From assembly GCA_021292105.1 (NCBI GenBank), contig CM037868.1:34723523-34787522 (forward strand): a stretch of DNA of 64,000 nucleotides, read 5' to 3'. Under the pieces are notes generated by a model. That model had not been told where the DNA came from. It saw only the letters and a program-made list of their open reading frames with translations, and made no database searches. Source of the stretch: Anadara kagoshimensis (Eukaryota; Mollusca; Bivalvia; Arcoida; Arcidae). Made by a program: the position numbers and the translations under genes. How positions within the stretch are numbered: the stretch's first letter is position 1; every line of letters begins with the position of its first letter. Positions 35,801 to 42,063 of this stretch are shown here, piece by piece.

Positions 35801-38611
35801 ATACTTAAATGGTTAATTATCTAAAAAACTATCAACTTTTTGTATAGGCATGTAATTAGAATATTGTAGGTATTTGTACATCAATCATTTTGATATATGA
35901 ATGAAGGTCATAGTTTCAAAGGTCAAGGTCATAGATGCAAACAAATACTTATATTGTCATTCTCTCAAAAACTGTAAACTGTTTGTATAGGCATATATAT
36001 TGAAATATTGTAAGTATTGGCCTAGCAATCATTTTGATATATAGATGGAGGTCATAAGATCAAAGGTCAAGGTCATAGATGCAAATAAATACTTAAATGG
36101 TTAATTATCTCAAAAACTTCAACCTTTTTGTATAGGCATGTATATTAGAATATTGTAGGTATTTGCACAACGGTCATTTGGATAAATGAATCAAGGTCAT
36201 AATTTCAAAGGTCAAGGTCATAGATGCAAATGAATACTGAAATGGTTAATTATCTCAAAAACTATAAACTTTTTGTATAGGCATGTATATTCAGTGTTCA
36301 ATCTAGAGCGCGCTATTGGGCCATTCCAGTGATTGTCATCAGTTTGATGCGCTGGGAAAGGTCTCCTGGGCCGAAACGGGCGCGTTGAATTTTCACTTTG
36401 AGATCGTCCCAGTATTGATAATCAGAAATGTTGACCATGTTATTTACGAAAATACAATTGTAATCACACAAAATATGTGAAGTCATAGTTTTCTGTGGTT
36501 TTTCTTTGCCAGTTGTGTGCTTTATATCAGGAAGTCTTAGAAAGTCATTTTCAAGCATCAAAGTAATGTTGATTAAATGACTGTGTCATCTTATTCACCA
36601 ATGAACATATGAAATTGTTCTCTTCTGGTTAACATCACTTAGTGTACATCGTCTGTAGGCATTGACCCCTTACCTTAAGAATTGACCCCCTGTCAAAAGT
36701 TGGCTGGGCCAGCATGACCCCCTGTGTCCAATTTCTAGATTGAACGCTGTATAAGAGAAAATTGTAGGTATTTGCACAACAATCATTTTGATGTATAAAT
36801 TAAGATCATAGGTTCAGAGGTCAAGGCCACACATGCAAACAAATACTTAAATTGTTAATTATCTCAAAAACTATGAACTTTTTGTACAGGCATGTATATT
36901 AGAATATTGTTGGTATTGGCCTAATAGTCATTTTGATATATGAATGAAGGTCATAGGTTCAAAGGTCAAGGTCATAGATGCGAACAAATACTGATATGGT
37001 TCCTTATCTTAAAAACTATCAACTTTTTGTATAGGCATTTATATTGGAATATTGTAGACATTGGCCTAATGATTATTTTGATATATGAATAAAGTCATAG
37101 GTTCAAAGGTCAAGGCCACACATGCAAACAAATGCTTAAATGGTTAATTATCTCAAAAACTATCAACTTTTTGTATAGGCATGTATATTAGAATATTGTT
37201 GGTATTGGCCTAATGGTCATTTTGATATATGAATGAAGGTCATAAGTTTAAAGGTCAAGGTCGTAGATCTAAACGAATACCAAAATTGTAAATTATCTCA
37301 AAAACTATCAACTGTTTGTATAGGCATATATACTACAACATTGTAGGCATTGCCCTAGCGGTCATTTTGATATATGAATCAAGGTCATAAGTTCAAAGGT
37401 CAAGGTCATGGATGCAAATGAATACTGAAATGATTAATTATCTCAAAAACTTAACTTTTTGTATAGGGATGTTTATTAGAATATTGTAGCATTTGAACCG
37501 ATCATTTTGATATATAAATGAAGGTCATAGGCTCAAAGGAGGTCAAGGTCATAGATGCAAAAAAATACTTAAATGGTTAATTATCTCAAAAACTATCAAC
37601 TTTTTGTATAGGCATGTATATTAGAATATTGTTGGTATTGGCCTAATAGTCATTTTAATATATGAATGAAGGTCATAGGTTCAAAGGTCCAGGTCATAGA
37701 TGCGAACAAATACAAATATGGTTAATTATCTCAAAAACTGTAAACTTTTTGTATAGGCATTTATATTGGAATATTTTAGGTACTGGACTAGTGATCATTT
37801 TGATATGTTATATGTAGCATTCTTAGGACAAGTTATAATTGATTTGCAAAAATCTTTGCATATTATTGGCCCTTACTCCTGAAAATTTGGACATTCTTTT
37901 GACCATTGAACCTCTGCATGAGATACGTACTCAGCCTCAGGTGAGCGTTAAGGCCCATGGGCCTCTTGTTTTATTTGAAAGCTCATTATGATATTAATTA
38001 TCAATTTATTTCACAGGTATTGTAGAAACCCTGCTTAATGTGGCCTCATTTGGTAAAAGTTTAACAGAAGCGATCCAGTCCCCTCGTATACATAATCAAC
38101 TTTATCCTTCTGATGATACAGAATATGAAGGTAAGATTGATGGAATATATGGAGTTGAGATTTACGTCCCAGTCAAGACTTATAATGCCAAAACTAGGTC
38201 TGTGTGACCTTGGGATACAAAAATCTAAAAAAAACCCTTCAAAACTAAAAGTTTTATCCAAGCTACTTCAAACTTACTTCGAAATATTTACAATGCTTTA
38301 AAGTTCATCAGATTTGCTAGTTTAAAATCTGGTTCATTACTTGATGAACCAGGCAAAAAGTGACAGTCAATGCTTAATCAAATCTCTGAATTCAAAAATT
38401 CATTAATCATGTTTACTTAGTACACAAATTATGTAATTATTTTGTAGTTGGATTCAATCAGACCATCATAGATGCTTTATCACAATTAGGACACAAGATG
38501 GTCCTAGTCTCGGAACCCATCAATGAGGTACAGGGGGTCATGAAAACCAGAGATACACTAGAAGCCTACTCAGACACGAGGAAAGGAGGCAAAGCGGCAG
38601 CATTTGGATGA
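14826..38611 (+). CDS. GGT7: Membrane gamma-glutamyltransferase, GGT7-like (16 exons, 629 aa)
   Basis: Known GGTs cleave the gamma-glutamyl bond of glutathione outside the cell and are N-terminally anchored; a proenzyme cuts itself before a Thr. This model: exons 14826-14871, 16320-16464, 18209-18311, 20440-20591, 21626-21746, 23522-23589, 24118-24191, 26073-26272, 28002-28095, 29830-29960, 30647-30735, 31645-31797, 34296-34404, 35452-35578, 38017-38130, 38448-38611. Every junction is GT-AG and in frame; total 1,890 bases. Residues 1-69 are cytoplasmic and polar, 70-92 a membrane anchor, the rest extracellular. Seen: Arg169 in DFREMAP (substrate carboxylate), SGIGGGG (143-151), DGGTSH with Thr442, STIN (459-462), Asp483, PLSNM (505-509), GGANGS (528-533), PRIHNQL. 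The long N terminus, Q480, GKRPLS and ANG fit vertebrate GGT7 better than GGT1; this comparison is from memory. N-glycosylation sequons occur, e.g. Asn408 and Asn421. Introns carry many repeats. Activity is inferred, not shown. Confidence 0.93.
15171..15814. mobile_element. 644-bp MITE with 9-bp target duplication
   Basis: Flanked by cagatattg at 15162-15170 and 15815-15823. Ends are inverted: ggtccctagaattaccgg at the left against ccggtaattctagggatcc at the right. Longer subterminal inverted repeats follow (left 'ttttaagtcatagtaataat', right 'attattactatgacttaaaa'), and an internal direct repeat of the same words occurs near 15360-15450. Nine-base duplications are typical of Mutator-like elements. 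It lies in GGT7-like intron 1. A related end lies at 58546-58572. Confidence 0.85.
16222..16291 (-). repeat. Fragment of dispersed repeat C next to exon 2
   Basis: Words 'gcgcaaatcacaaaaaggg' and 'atgctggtggggatcat' match the minus-strand copy at 17935-18120 and the plus copies at 25265-25560 and 53282-53550 ('ggatcttccaccagcaggtt'). It ends about 30 bases before exon 2. Confidence 0.6.
16320..16464 (+). CDS. GGT7: GGT7-like exon 2
   Basis: 145 bases between tttatcag and gtatgt. It encodes residues 16-63 of the cytoplasmic tail, rich in Ser, Lys and Glu (ending [10 protein letters not shown]), with no membrane or catalytic motif. It ends with two bases of Val64. Confidence 0.85.
16929..17224 (-). 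mobile_element. tRNA-derived SINE, family 3
   Basis: The minus strand starts with a tRNA-like head: box A tggcctagtggttaaggcg and box B ggttcgatcc. The body includes 'ccagcattttgctggtactca' in short form. A perfect 12-bp target duplication ctttgcaatgaa flanks it (16917-16928 and 17225-17236). It lies in GGT7-like intron 2. The body resembles widespread metazoan SINE cores, but I cannot assign the family name. Confidence 0.9.
17628..17818. mobile_element. MITE family A, copy 2
   Basis: Begins tacagtaaaacctcta and ends tcgaggttttactgta, with the interior of the copy at 1144-1334 in reverse orientation. It lies in GGT7-like intron 2. Confidence 0.9.
17935..18120 (-). repeat. Dispersed repeat C, minus copy
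   Basis: Words 'atgcacatattgtttacc', 'tggagttattgccctttga' and 'agaacctgctggcggg' match, in reverse, the copies at 25265-25560 and 53282-53550. It ends about 90 bases before exon 3. Confidence 0.7.
18209..18311 (+). CDS. GGT7: GGT7-like exon 3 (membrane anchor)
   Basis: 103 bases after ctgtttacag, donor gtatgt. It completes Val64 and encodes to Gln98. Residues 70-92 are a hydrophobic run ([15 protein letters not shown] and on), a signal anchor giving the type II topology, followed by SIYLGPPQ. The same tail-end signature I recall from vertebrate GGT7 is IYFGDPQ. The 3' part of the exon and its donor are copied in the 167-bp tandem repeat that follows. Confidence 0.92.
18268..18937 (+). repeat. 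167-bp tandem repeat copying the end of exon 3 and its donor (4 units)
   Basis: Unit 1 is the true exon 3 end (from taacaatagcac) plus intron start. Three more units follow with spacing 167, 168 and 167: donors after ccacctcag or cgcctcag at 18311, 18478, 18646 and 18813. Units 2-4 have GTAGGT where the true donor has GTATGT. The other part of the unit is a tRNA-like SINE head in minus orientation ('aaccctggacctcc', 'aaaggtgctc'). Reading through from the true exon meets a stop in unit 1, at the Tyr-stop of PALPKHY. Confidence 0.92.
19083..19185 (-). mobile_element. tRNA-derived SINE head, family 4
   Basis: The minus strand reads tgggtagctcagatggtaaa (box A) and later ggtttgatccctgg (box B). 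It is related to the head amplified at 18312-18937. Confidence 0.7.
19855..20345 (-). pseudogene. Decayed LINE 3' end (RT C-terminal segment)
   Basis: The minus strand encodes [14 protein letters not shown] at the upstream end, then [11 protein letters not shown], then [19 protein letters not shown] and [14 protein letters not shown] before a stop. W-x-P-Q-G-K-R-x-R-G-R-P-K-x-T-W-R-R is the common C-terminal signature of RTE/jockey-like LINEs. Frames shift and stop, so it is inactive. It ends about 95 bases before GGT7-like exon 4 on the opposite strand. Confidence 0.85.
20440..20591 (+). CDS. GGT7: GGT7-like exon 4
   Basis: 152 bases between aaatctttag and gtaaga. It encodes residues 99-148, [18 protein letters not shown] through [14 protein letters not shown] to [17 protein letters not shown] is the N-terminal hallmark of the GGT fold. 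It ends with two bases of Gly149. Confidence 0.95.
21626..21746 (+). CDS. GGT7: GGT7-like exon 5
   Basis: 121 bases after tgtttcag, donor gtaaat. It completes Gly149 and runs to Val189: [12 protein letters not shown], then [12 protein letters not shown]. Arg169 corresponds to the Arg that binds the substrate alpha-carboxylate in GGT1. Confidence 0.95.
21825..22290 (+). repeat. Dispersed repeat D, copy in intron 5
   Basis: It begins with a short hairpin, tggaaatcccttgtta against gtgggatttcc, and continues with 'cacaatcacttacac', 'gtcaacaaaaattga', 'caaatcatgtttt', 'acaccagtaacagtg'. The same order of words occurs at 27012-27440 in intron 8. Confidence 0.75.
22819..23068 (+). mobile_element. 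5'-truncated SINE, family 1
   Basis: It lacks the tRNA head and starts at gtttgacccaagacttg. It ends with repeated actca, the tail of the family. The flanking duplication ctcataattgatga (14 bp) lies at about 22805-22818 and 23067-23080, so this is a true 5'-truncated insertion. It lies in GGT7-like intron 5. Confidence 0.85.
23522..23589 (+). CDS. GGT7: GGT7-like exon 6
   Basis: 68 bases after tatttttag, donor gtaagt. It encodes [27 protein letters not shown]-x-x-G is invariant in GGTs. It ends with two bases of Lys212. Confidence 0.95.
23641..23723 (-). mobile_element. SINE family 1, tRNA-like head only
   Basis: The minus strand reads tagctcagttggtagagtgc (box A) and a decayed box B. It is followed by a repeat B fragment at about 23735-23830. 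It lies 50 bases after the exon 6 donor. Confidence 0.75.
23861..24028. mobile_element. MITE family E, copy 1
   Basis: Ends are ctatgtttccat and atggaaacata, with the interior 'aaataattagtagccaaatt' and 'agtagctaatggcgatttt'. Copies: 34049-34217, 58256-58436 (inverted) and a diverged one near 62650-62800. Confidence 0.75.
24118..24191 (+). CDS. GGT7: GGT7-like exon 7
   Basis: 74 bases after gacttacag, donor gtaaga. It completes Lys212 and encodes [18 protein letters not shown] and ITKSM, plus one base. LPW is a conserved GGT motif. Confidence 0.94.
25155..25262. mobile_element. MITE family F, copy 1 (108 bp)
   Basis: Begins tacagtccaacctgcctt and ends agacaggtttgactgta, with the inner 'ggccacctctatataa'. 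CAGTC-type ends with TA targets again suggest a pogo/mariner-type element. Another copy is at 25870-26052, with relics near 28108-28220 and 41871-41945. A family-A-like half end is at 25039-25060. Confidence 0.85.
25265..25560 (+). repeat. Dispersed repeat C, plus copy
   Basis: Shares 'agtgaattaggatc', 'ccaccagcaggttcttttt', 'gtgcttcat' and 'ggacagaa' with the copy at 53282-53550. It lies in GGT7-like intron 7. Confidence 0.75.
25870..26052. mobile_element. MITE family F abutting the exon 8 acceptor
   Basis: Begins tacagtcaaacctgtctata and ends aaggcaggttggactgta. Only 20 bases lie between its end and the AG at 26071-26072, so the branch point of intron 7 probably lies in or beside the MITE. 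Confidence 0.88.
26073..26272 (+). CDS. GGT7: GGT7-like exon 8
   Basis: 200 bases after tatattttcag, donor gtaagt. It encodes residues 237-303, [14 protein letters not shown] to LSDSIISA, including [10 protein letters not shown] and GSKAFYDG, the usual GGT P-x-L-A-x-T-L and A-F-Y-x-G motifs. Confidence 0.95.
26439..26647. mobile_element. MITE family G, 209 bp
   Basis: Ends are aattgacggatcgccggcca and the complement ggccggcgatacgtcaatt. A related end lies at 29677-29705 (attgacggattgccgaccac). It lies in GGT7-like intron 8. Confidence 0.8.
27012..27440 (+). repeat. Dispersed repeat D, copy in intron 8
   Basis: Same layout as 21825-22290, starting with the hairpin tggaaatcccttgttt against gtgggatttcc. 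Confidence 0.75.
27521..27863 (-). mobile_element. tRNA-derived SINE, family 1 (near full length)
   Basis: The minus strand reads a tRNA-like head (cactgcggtagctcagttag; box B region near gtgagtgcgatcc), then the family body, and ends in the complement of gagttgagtaatgg. It lies in GGT7-like intron 8, about 140 bases before exon 9. No clear target duplication was found. Confidence 0.9.
28002..28095 (+). CDS. GGT7: GGT7-like exon 9
   Basis: 94 bases after tttctttacag, donor gtaatg (weaker than the others). It encodes [18 protein letters not shown] and on to TTYN plus one base. G-I-(L/I)-T-x-x-D-L-x-x-Y is a GGT signature. Confidence 0.95.
28246..28990. repeat. 62-bp minisatellite (12 copies)
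   Basis: The unit gagcaacttaactgggcttg, then taaaggttgactggatgagt, then gggattttaagtctcagtca, repeats every 62 bases with almost no variation (tctcag/gctcag; gggag/gggat). Near-identity indicates recent amplification. It lies in GGT7-like intron 9. The edge words 'agtctcagtcaaggatatttcactt' (split) resemble the SINE tail. Confidence 0.95.
29131..29574. mobile_element. hAT-like element H with 6-bp target duplication, copy 1
   Basis: Ends are agggttcgtacag and ctgtacggaccctg; the target duplication is gtcttg (29125-29130 and 29575-29580). The interior repeats 'ggccctaaaa' and 'cccttgaattt'. Copies are at 31869-32239, 38791-39194 and 60104-60500. It lies in GGT7-like intron 9. Confidence 0.85.
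29590..29650 (-). mobile_element. tRNA-like SINE head fragment
   Basis: The minus strand reads agtagctcagttggtagagt followed by a decayed remainder. Confidence 0.6.
29830..29960 (+). CDS. GGT7: GGT7-like exon 10
   Basis: 131 bases after atttttcag, donor gtaaat. It encodes residues 335-378: [20 protein letters not shown], then NILEGYKF, a sequon NKTS, and YHKILE. P-P-P-x-S-G-type loops and N-I-L-E-G-Y/F are GGT signatures. Confidence 0.95.
30647..30735 (+). CDS. GGT7: GGT7-like exon 11
   Basis: 89 bases after ctttaacag, donor gtaagg. It encodes [15 protein letters not shown], then ITERML, plus two bases of Asn408. (E)AFKF-A---LGDP is a GGT motif. Confidence 0.95.
30799..30989. mobile_element. 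MITE family A, copy 3 (left end decayed)
   Basis: The right end aacgaggttttactgta is intact. The left end is worn (tcaattttatagccaccatt). The interior matches 1144-1334. It lies in GGT7-like intron 11. Confidence 0.8.
31013..31060 (+). pseudogene. Relic partial copy of GGT7-like exon 12
   Basis: 44 of 48 bases match exon 12 positions 31743-31790 (ggaacatcac-t/a-tatttccataattg and on). It would read [18 protein letters not shown] then stop, covering the catalytic Thr region. It has no acceptor at the matching place and is inferred to be non-coding. Confidence 0.85.
31272..31617 (+). mobile_element. tRNA-derived SINE, family 1, full length with 13-bp target duplication
   Basis: Head: gcggtagctcagttggtaga (box A) and ggttcgatcc (box B). 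The body runs through 'gtgggtagtgactgttcttt' and 'cgcctatagctgg', with the tail attactcaact. The perfect target duplication cttaacacctaga lies at 31259-31271 and 31618-31630. Its 3' copy ends 14 bases before the exon 12 AG (31643-31644). Confidence 0.95.
31645..31797 (+). CDS. GGT7: GGT7-like exon 12 (catalytic threonine)
   Basis: 153 bases after ttaatttcag, donor gtaagt. It completes Asn408 and runs to MMVSVT plus two bases. It carries [10 protein letters not shown] with Thr442, the residue that in active GGTs cuts the chain before itself and then acts as nucleophile. Sequons NKT (408) and NVT (421) precede it. Confidence 0.96.
31869..32239. mobile_element. hAT-like element H, copy 2
   Basis: Begins cagggtttatacagcc and ends ttgtatgaatcat. 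The 6-bp target duplication gttcat lies at 31863-31868 and 32240-32245. It lies in GGT7-like intron 12. Confidence 0.75.
33186..33559 (+). mobile_element. tRNA-derived SINE, family 2
   Basis: The head reads gcagtggcctaatggataag (box A) and gagtttgagtcccgctc (box B region). The body includes 'accacatgtgggaaaatg' and 'gttcatagattaatccatag', with the tail (aacc)n. The perfect 15-bp target duplication ccaataaatctttgt lies at 33171-33185 and 33560-33574. The second copy is 63176-63557. It lies in GGT7-like intron 12. Confidence 0.95.
34049..34217. mobile_element. MITE family E, copy 2
   Basis: Begins ctaggtttccacaaattt and ends accaggaatggaaacatag. It lies about 80 bases before exon 13. Just upstream, at 33985-34020, lies an end fragment of a satellite element (taaggcccatgggtctcttg). 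Confidence 0.8.
34296..34404 (+). CDS. GGT7: GGT7-like exon 13
   Basis: 109 bases after ctgttttcag, donor gtaaat. It encodes [12 protein letters not shown], then [14 protein letters not shown] to NPNQ. STIN and the GI-L-N-x-(E/Q)-M-x-D-F block bind substrate in GGTs. Gln480 stands where GGT1 has Glu; Asp483 is kept. Confidence 0.95.
34415..34605. mobile_element. MITE family A, copy 4, directly after exon 13
   Basis: Begins tacagtaaaacctcgttata and ends cgaggttttactgta. It starts 10 bases after the last base of exon 13, leaving only the donor and a few bases between. Confidence 0.92.
34724..34975 (+). repeat. tRNA-like SINE head followed by a duplicated ~121-bp segment
   Basis: The head reads tagtagctcagttggaagag. 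Two copies then follow of a block including 'cactggaatgataaatctg', 'agttggcctgcaaaacagag' and 'taaccagtaaaagagat'. The block stays open in one frame by chance. Confidence 0.75.
34975..35150. repeat. Dispersed repeat B copy, diverged
   Basis: Words 'tgtctcacttctctggtgga', 'cgtgtgttta', 'gggattgtggtttggacatg' resemble the copies at 8930-9070 and 9500-9640. Confidence 0.6.
35452..35578 (+). CDS. GGT7: GGT7-like exon 14
   Basis: 127 bases after tttcttgcag, donor gtaaga. It encodes [18 protein letters not shown], then [14 protein letters not shown] plus one base. P-L-S-(S)-M and the Gly loop form the substrate pocket and oxyanion hole in GGT1. Here the second Ser is Asn508 and the first Gly of the GG pair is Asn531. 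Confidence 0.95.
35640..37975. repeat. ~146-bp satellite element in intron 14
   Basis: About 12-14 units share 'caactttttgtataggcat', 'attttgatatatgaatgaag' and 'tcaaaggtcaaggtcatag'. The array ends with 'aggtgagcgttaaggcccat' at about 37940-37960, the same end type seen at 33110-33150, 33985-34020, 49730-49760, 51850 and 63965-63995. Such arrays with fixed ends recall the pearl/Helitron-related elements known in bivalves; this is inference. A separate MITE is inserted at 36292-36749. Confidence 0.85.
36292..36749. mobile_element. MITE inserted into the satellite (458 bp)
   Basis: Ends are cagtgttcaatctaga and tctagattgaacgctg, inverted. It splits one satellite unit inside 'gtatatt...'. CAGTG ends suggest an hAT-like element. 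The target duplication is unclear because the site is AT-repetitive. A minus-strand open stretch at 36313-36561 has no recognisable domain. Confidence 0.8.
38017..38130 (+). CDS. GGT7: GGT7-like exon 15
   Basis: 114 bases after atttcacag, donor gtaaga. It encodes [20 protein letters not shown], then [13 protein letters not shown] to YE plus one base. P-R-x-H-(N/H)-Q is a highly conserved GGT C-terminal motif. Confidence 0.95.
38448..38611 (+). CDS. GGT7: GGT7-like exon 16 (terminal)
   Basis: 164 bases after attttgtag, with TGA at 38609-38611. It encodes [17 protein letters not shown] to [13 protein letters not shown]. (S/A)-D-x-R-(K)-G-G near the C terminus is typical of GGTs. No convincing AATAAA was seen in the next 150 bases; one at about 38958 lies inside a transposon copy. 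Confidence 0.95.
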
Positions 38612-38790
38612 AAATAATGTGAAAACAATATAAAAATTTTGTGTAATTTGTTTCACAAGCATTCCACATGGTACCCCATAATGTTTATTCGGGGCAGTTA
38701 TTTCCTATGAATAATGTTTACTTGTGTAGGTATATCACAAAATCATGCAACTTTTCCATGAAAATTTGAAATTTAGCAATATTATGTTGT

Positions 38791-39194
38791 CAGGGTTCGT
38801 ACTGGCCTGGAAAAGTCCTTAAATTTTGAAGGCCCTAAAAAGACCCTAAATACAATTCTGACCATAAAAGCCCTTGAATTTATCCTGAAGGCCCTAAAAA
38901 GTCATTGAATTTGGCCAGATGGGTGTCTGTATTTGGATGCGAACAGACTGATGAAATTAATAAATTAATTAATTACATAATAAGTTTTCTGAGCTTTGAA
39001 CTGAGCAATTTAAAGGTACCAGGCTCTCCAGAACGCCCAACATCAACCTCCAATTTCAAGTGTTGTTACTATCTTTTTTTTTTTTTTTGCTAAAATTATC
39101 CCTCTAATTAGGTCTTCAATTTGCAAATAAGACCCTCAAAAGACCTAAAAAAAAAGTTCTTAAATTTGGACTCCAAATGTCTGTACGAACCATG
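38791..39194. mobile_element. hAT-like element H, copy 3
   Basis: Begins cagggttcgtactggcctgg and ends tgtctgtacgaaccatg. The target duplication tgttgt lies at 38785-38790 and 39195-39200. Confidence 0.85.
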
Positions 39195-39529
39195 TGTTGT
39201 TCTGCACAAACATTATGGGTTACTTGTGTGTGTCACTCACTGACGAACTCCTCCCTCTTTTGTATTGTATTAGAGATTGAGTAATTGAATGTAGTAATAG
39301 AATCTGATCTTTTCTTAATTAGCTTTAAGAATGTAAGCAATTGTCAAATTACATGTATTTTAATGAAATTTTTTTTTGACTGCTGGCATGCTCTAAGTTG
39401 ATCTAATACATAGTCTTGCTATTTTCTGTGTCCTAGAAATATAGTTTAGAGGATTTATTTTAATTGTAATGTGATATCTATATATGATATATATATGTGG
39501 TACGTTTGAATATTTGAAAATGGTGCTCG

Positions 39530-40105
39530 CACATTGGTCTCTTTAAAGAAAGGAGCTAGCACTTTTATTCCTTTGGAGAACAGTGCTGGCACTTTTCTCT
39601 CTTTGAAGAACAGAGTCAACACTTTTTCTCTTTGGAGAACAGTGCTAGCACTTTTCTCACTTTGGTCTCTTTAAAGAAAGGAGCTAGCACTTTTATCCCT
39701 TTGGAGAACAGTGCTGGCACTTTACTCTCTTTGGAGAACAGAGTCAACACTTTTTCTCTTTGGAGAACAGTGCTAGCACTTTTCTCTCTTTGAAGAAGGA
39801 AGCTAGAATTTTTCTTTGTTTGAAGAAAGAAGCTAGCACTTTTCTCTCTTTGAAGAAGGGAGAGCTAGATCTTTTCTCTCTTTGAAAAAGGAAGCTAGCA
39901 CTTTTCTCTCTTTGAAGAAGGAAGCTAGAATTTTTCTTTGTTTGAAGAAAGAAGCTAGCACTTTTCTCTCTTTGAAGAAGGAAGCTAGCACTTTTCTGTC
40001 TTTGAAGAAGGGAGCTAGCACTTTTCTCTCTTTGAAGAAGGAAGTTAGCACTTTTCTTTCTTTGAAGAAGGAAGCTAGCACTTTCCTCTCTTTGAAAAAG
40101 GCATT
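39530..40105. repeat. 30-bp minisatellite
   Basis: The unit ctttgaagaaggaagctagc then acttttctct is 30 bp, a multiple of three, so both strands stay open for about 100 codons. The 5' part uses variants (cagtgctggcac, cagagtcaac). These open frames are taken as artefacts of the repeat. Confidence 0.92.
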
Positions 40106-41215
40106 TACATTGTATAGTAGTAACTTTTTATTTTGTCCTATGGAATTAGATATGTTAATCCATACTTGGCTATAATCCAACTATTTGTCTACACAGTAAA
40201 TAGAGTAATTTTTGAATGTTTTTAAGTTTTTGCATAAATTTGCAAAATTTCTAGAAACAAGACAGGAAATTCTGAAAATAAGACTTATGCAAATATTTCA
40301 GTTTGATATACAAATGATGTAATTTTCTTGAATTTGCACTGGCCATTATTGTACACAGCAAAAAAAAATAATCTTGAAATGACAATTTTTTTAAAACTTA
40401 ACCAATGCGAAAATGTACGGATTTGCAGTATTTTTCATTCTTATGCTAAATCCTATAAAATGATAAAATTTTGAAATGGCATTTTTTACAAAAATTAAAC
40501 AATGTGAAAATGTATGAATTTGCAGTATCTTTTCATTCTTATGCTAAAGCCTTTAAAATGATAGAATCTTGAAATTATGACAACTTTTGCATATATTAAC
40601 CAATGCGAAATGTACCGATTTTCAGTATTTTTCATTTGTATGCTAAATCCTATAAAATGACATAGTTCCAGTAGAGTCTAAATATAGTGCTTATGAAATC
40701 AGTTTCAATTTTGTCTCATTTGTTTTAGTGGTTTTGGAGTAACATGGAAATTGATATGACTGTCTGTTTTTATTAAAACCCCTTGTGGACTGTGTTTATG
40801 ATAAATGATACTCAAGTAATTTTTTTTTTCATCATTCACATTTTTTTTTTTTACTTTTAATACTCAATTTTCTTATTATTCCATTTTTAATTTGCAATAC
40901 AACATTTATTTAAACTGATAAAATTATGTATTAAGTATGCTAAACATCAGCACAAGACCTTTATTTTAGCAGGTTGAGAAATGAATACTTCTCCCCTACC
41001 TCACTCCCTGCATATAACACCACGACAGTCTGCTGAGATTATGACATTAATCTATAGGAATGTGCCTGAATTGGGTATACAATAGATTGCCTCATTTTGG
41101 TTTGGTTTACAATTGTTTCCAGTTTGATTAAAATTTAAGATATGAGGCGAGATGATATTGGGAAAGTCCTCAAGCTAATGTTTCAATATCCCAATTTAAA
41201 AAAAAATCTTATTTT

Positions 41216-41600
41216 TATACCCCCTGCAAACTAGTTTGAGGGGGGTATATAGGAAATTAGGAATCTCCATGTCTGTCTGTCTGTGTAAAATCGTGTCTTG
41301 GTCTTATCTCACAGCTGCTTAGGACAACTGTCATAAAACTTTACATGAATAATCTTCATGGTCCATAGGTGTGTCATGACCTCGAACCAAGGTCATATCA
41401 GAATATCAGAAAGGTCATGGGAATACATTAAATGGGGAAGGGGGGTATTTTGTTTTGGATAAATGTCATAAAACTTCACTTGAATAATCTTCATGGTCCA
41501 AAGGTGTGCCATGACCTTGAACCAAGGTCATATCGGAATATCGAAAAGGTCGCGGGAAAACATTAAATGTTGGGGGTGGGGGTATTTGGCTCTCAAGAGA
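41216..41600. repeat. Dispersed repeat with duplicated ~155-bp segment
   Basis: Starts accccctgcaaactagtttg. Two copies of 'gtcataaaactt', 'tgaataatcttcatggtcca', 'aaccaaggtcatatc' follow. A related start (tgtcccccaaaatgaagtgt) lies at 43498. It looks like a dispersed element; the class is unknown. Confidence 0.6.
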
Positions 41601-42063
41601 CAGTTCTAGTTATTGAATCTTGAAATAGATTTAAAACACTGTCATGTACAACATGGGAACAGTACATCAATGGTGTTAAACATATAGGCATCACAAAGCA
41701 GTGAGTTACGTCACAGTAGCATAGTAATTATAGTTCTATAATTATGTTTGGTCTCGAACAGAGCTAAATGCAATAAAACATCACAAATTTATGTATATAC
41801 AAACTATAGATTTTTCATGTTACAATGCAAGTATTTTGTATTTAATGGCCTACAAATTTACATTATTTACAGTCAAACCTGTCTATAAAGGTCACCTAAG
41901 GGAACCAGTCAATTAAGTGGTCTTTATAGGCATGTGGCCTCTCGGGCACTATACCTTTCAAGACAATACTAAACAGTTCCCTTGAGAGATTTTTCATGTT
42001 ACAATTCAAGTATTGTGTACATTTTATTTATTCAAGTTTTAATATTTCTATAGTTGATCCTAT

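Noticed and set aside
39833..40180. Open frames of about 100 codons on both strands
   Set aside because: They arise from a 30-bp repeat, a multiple of three, which keeps both strands open.
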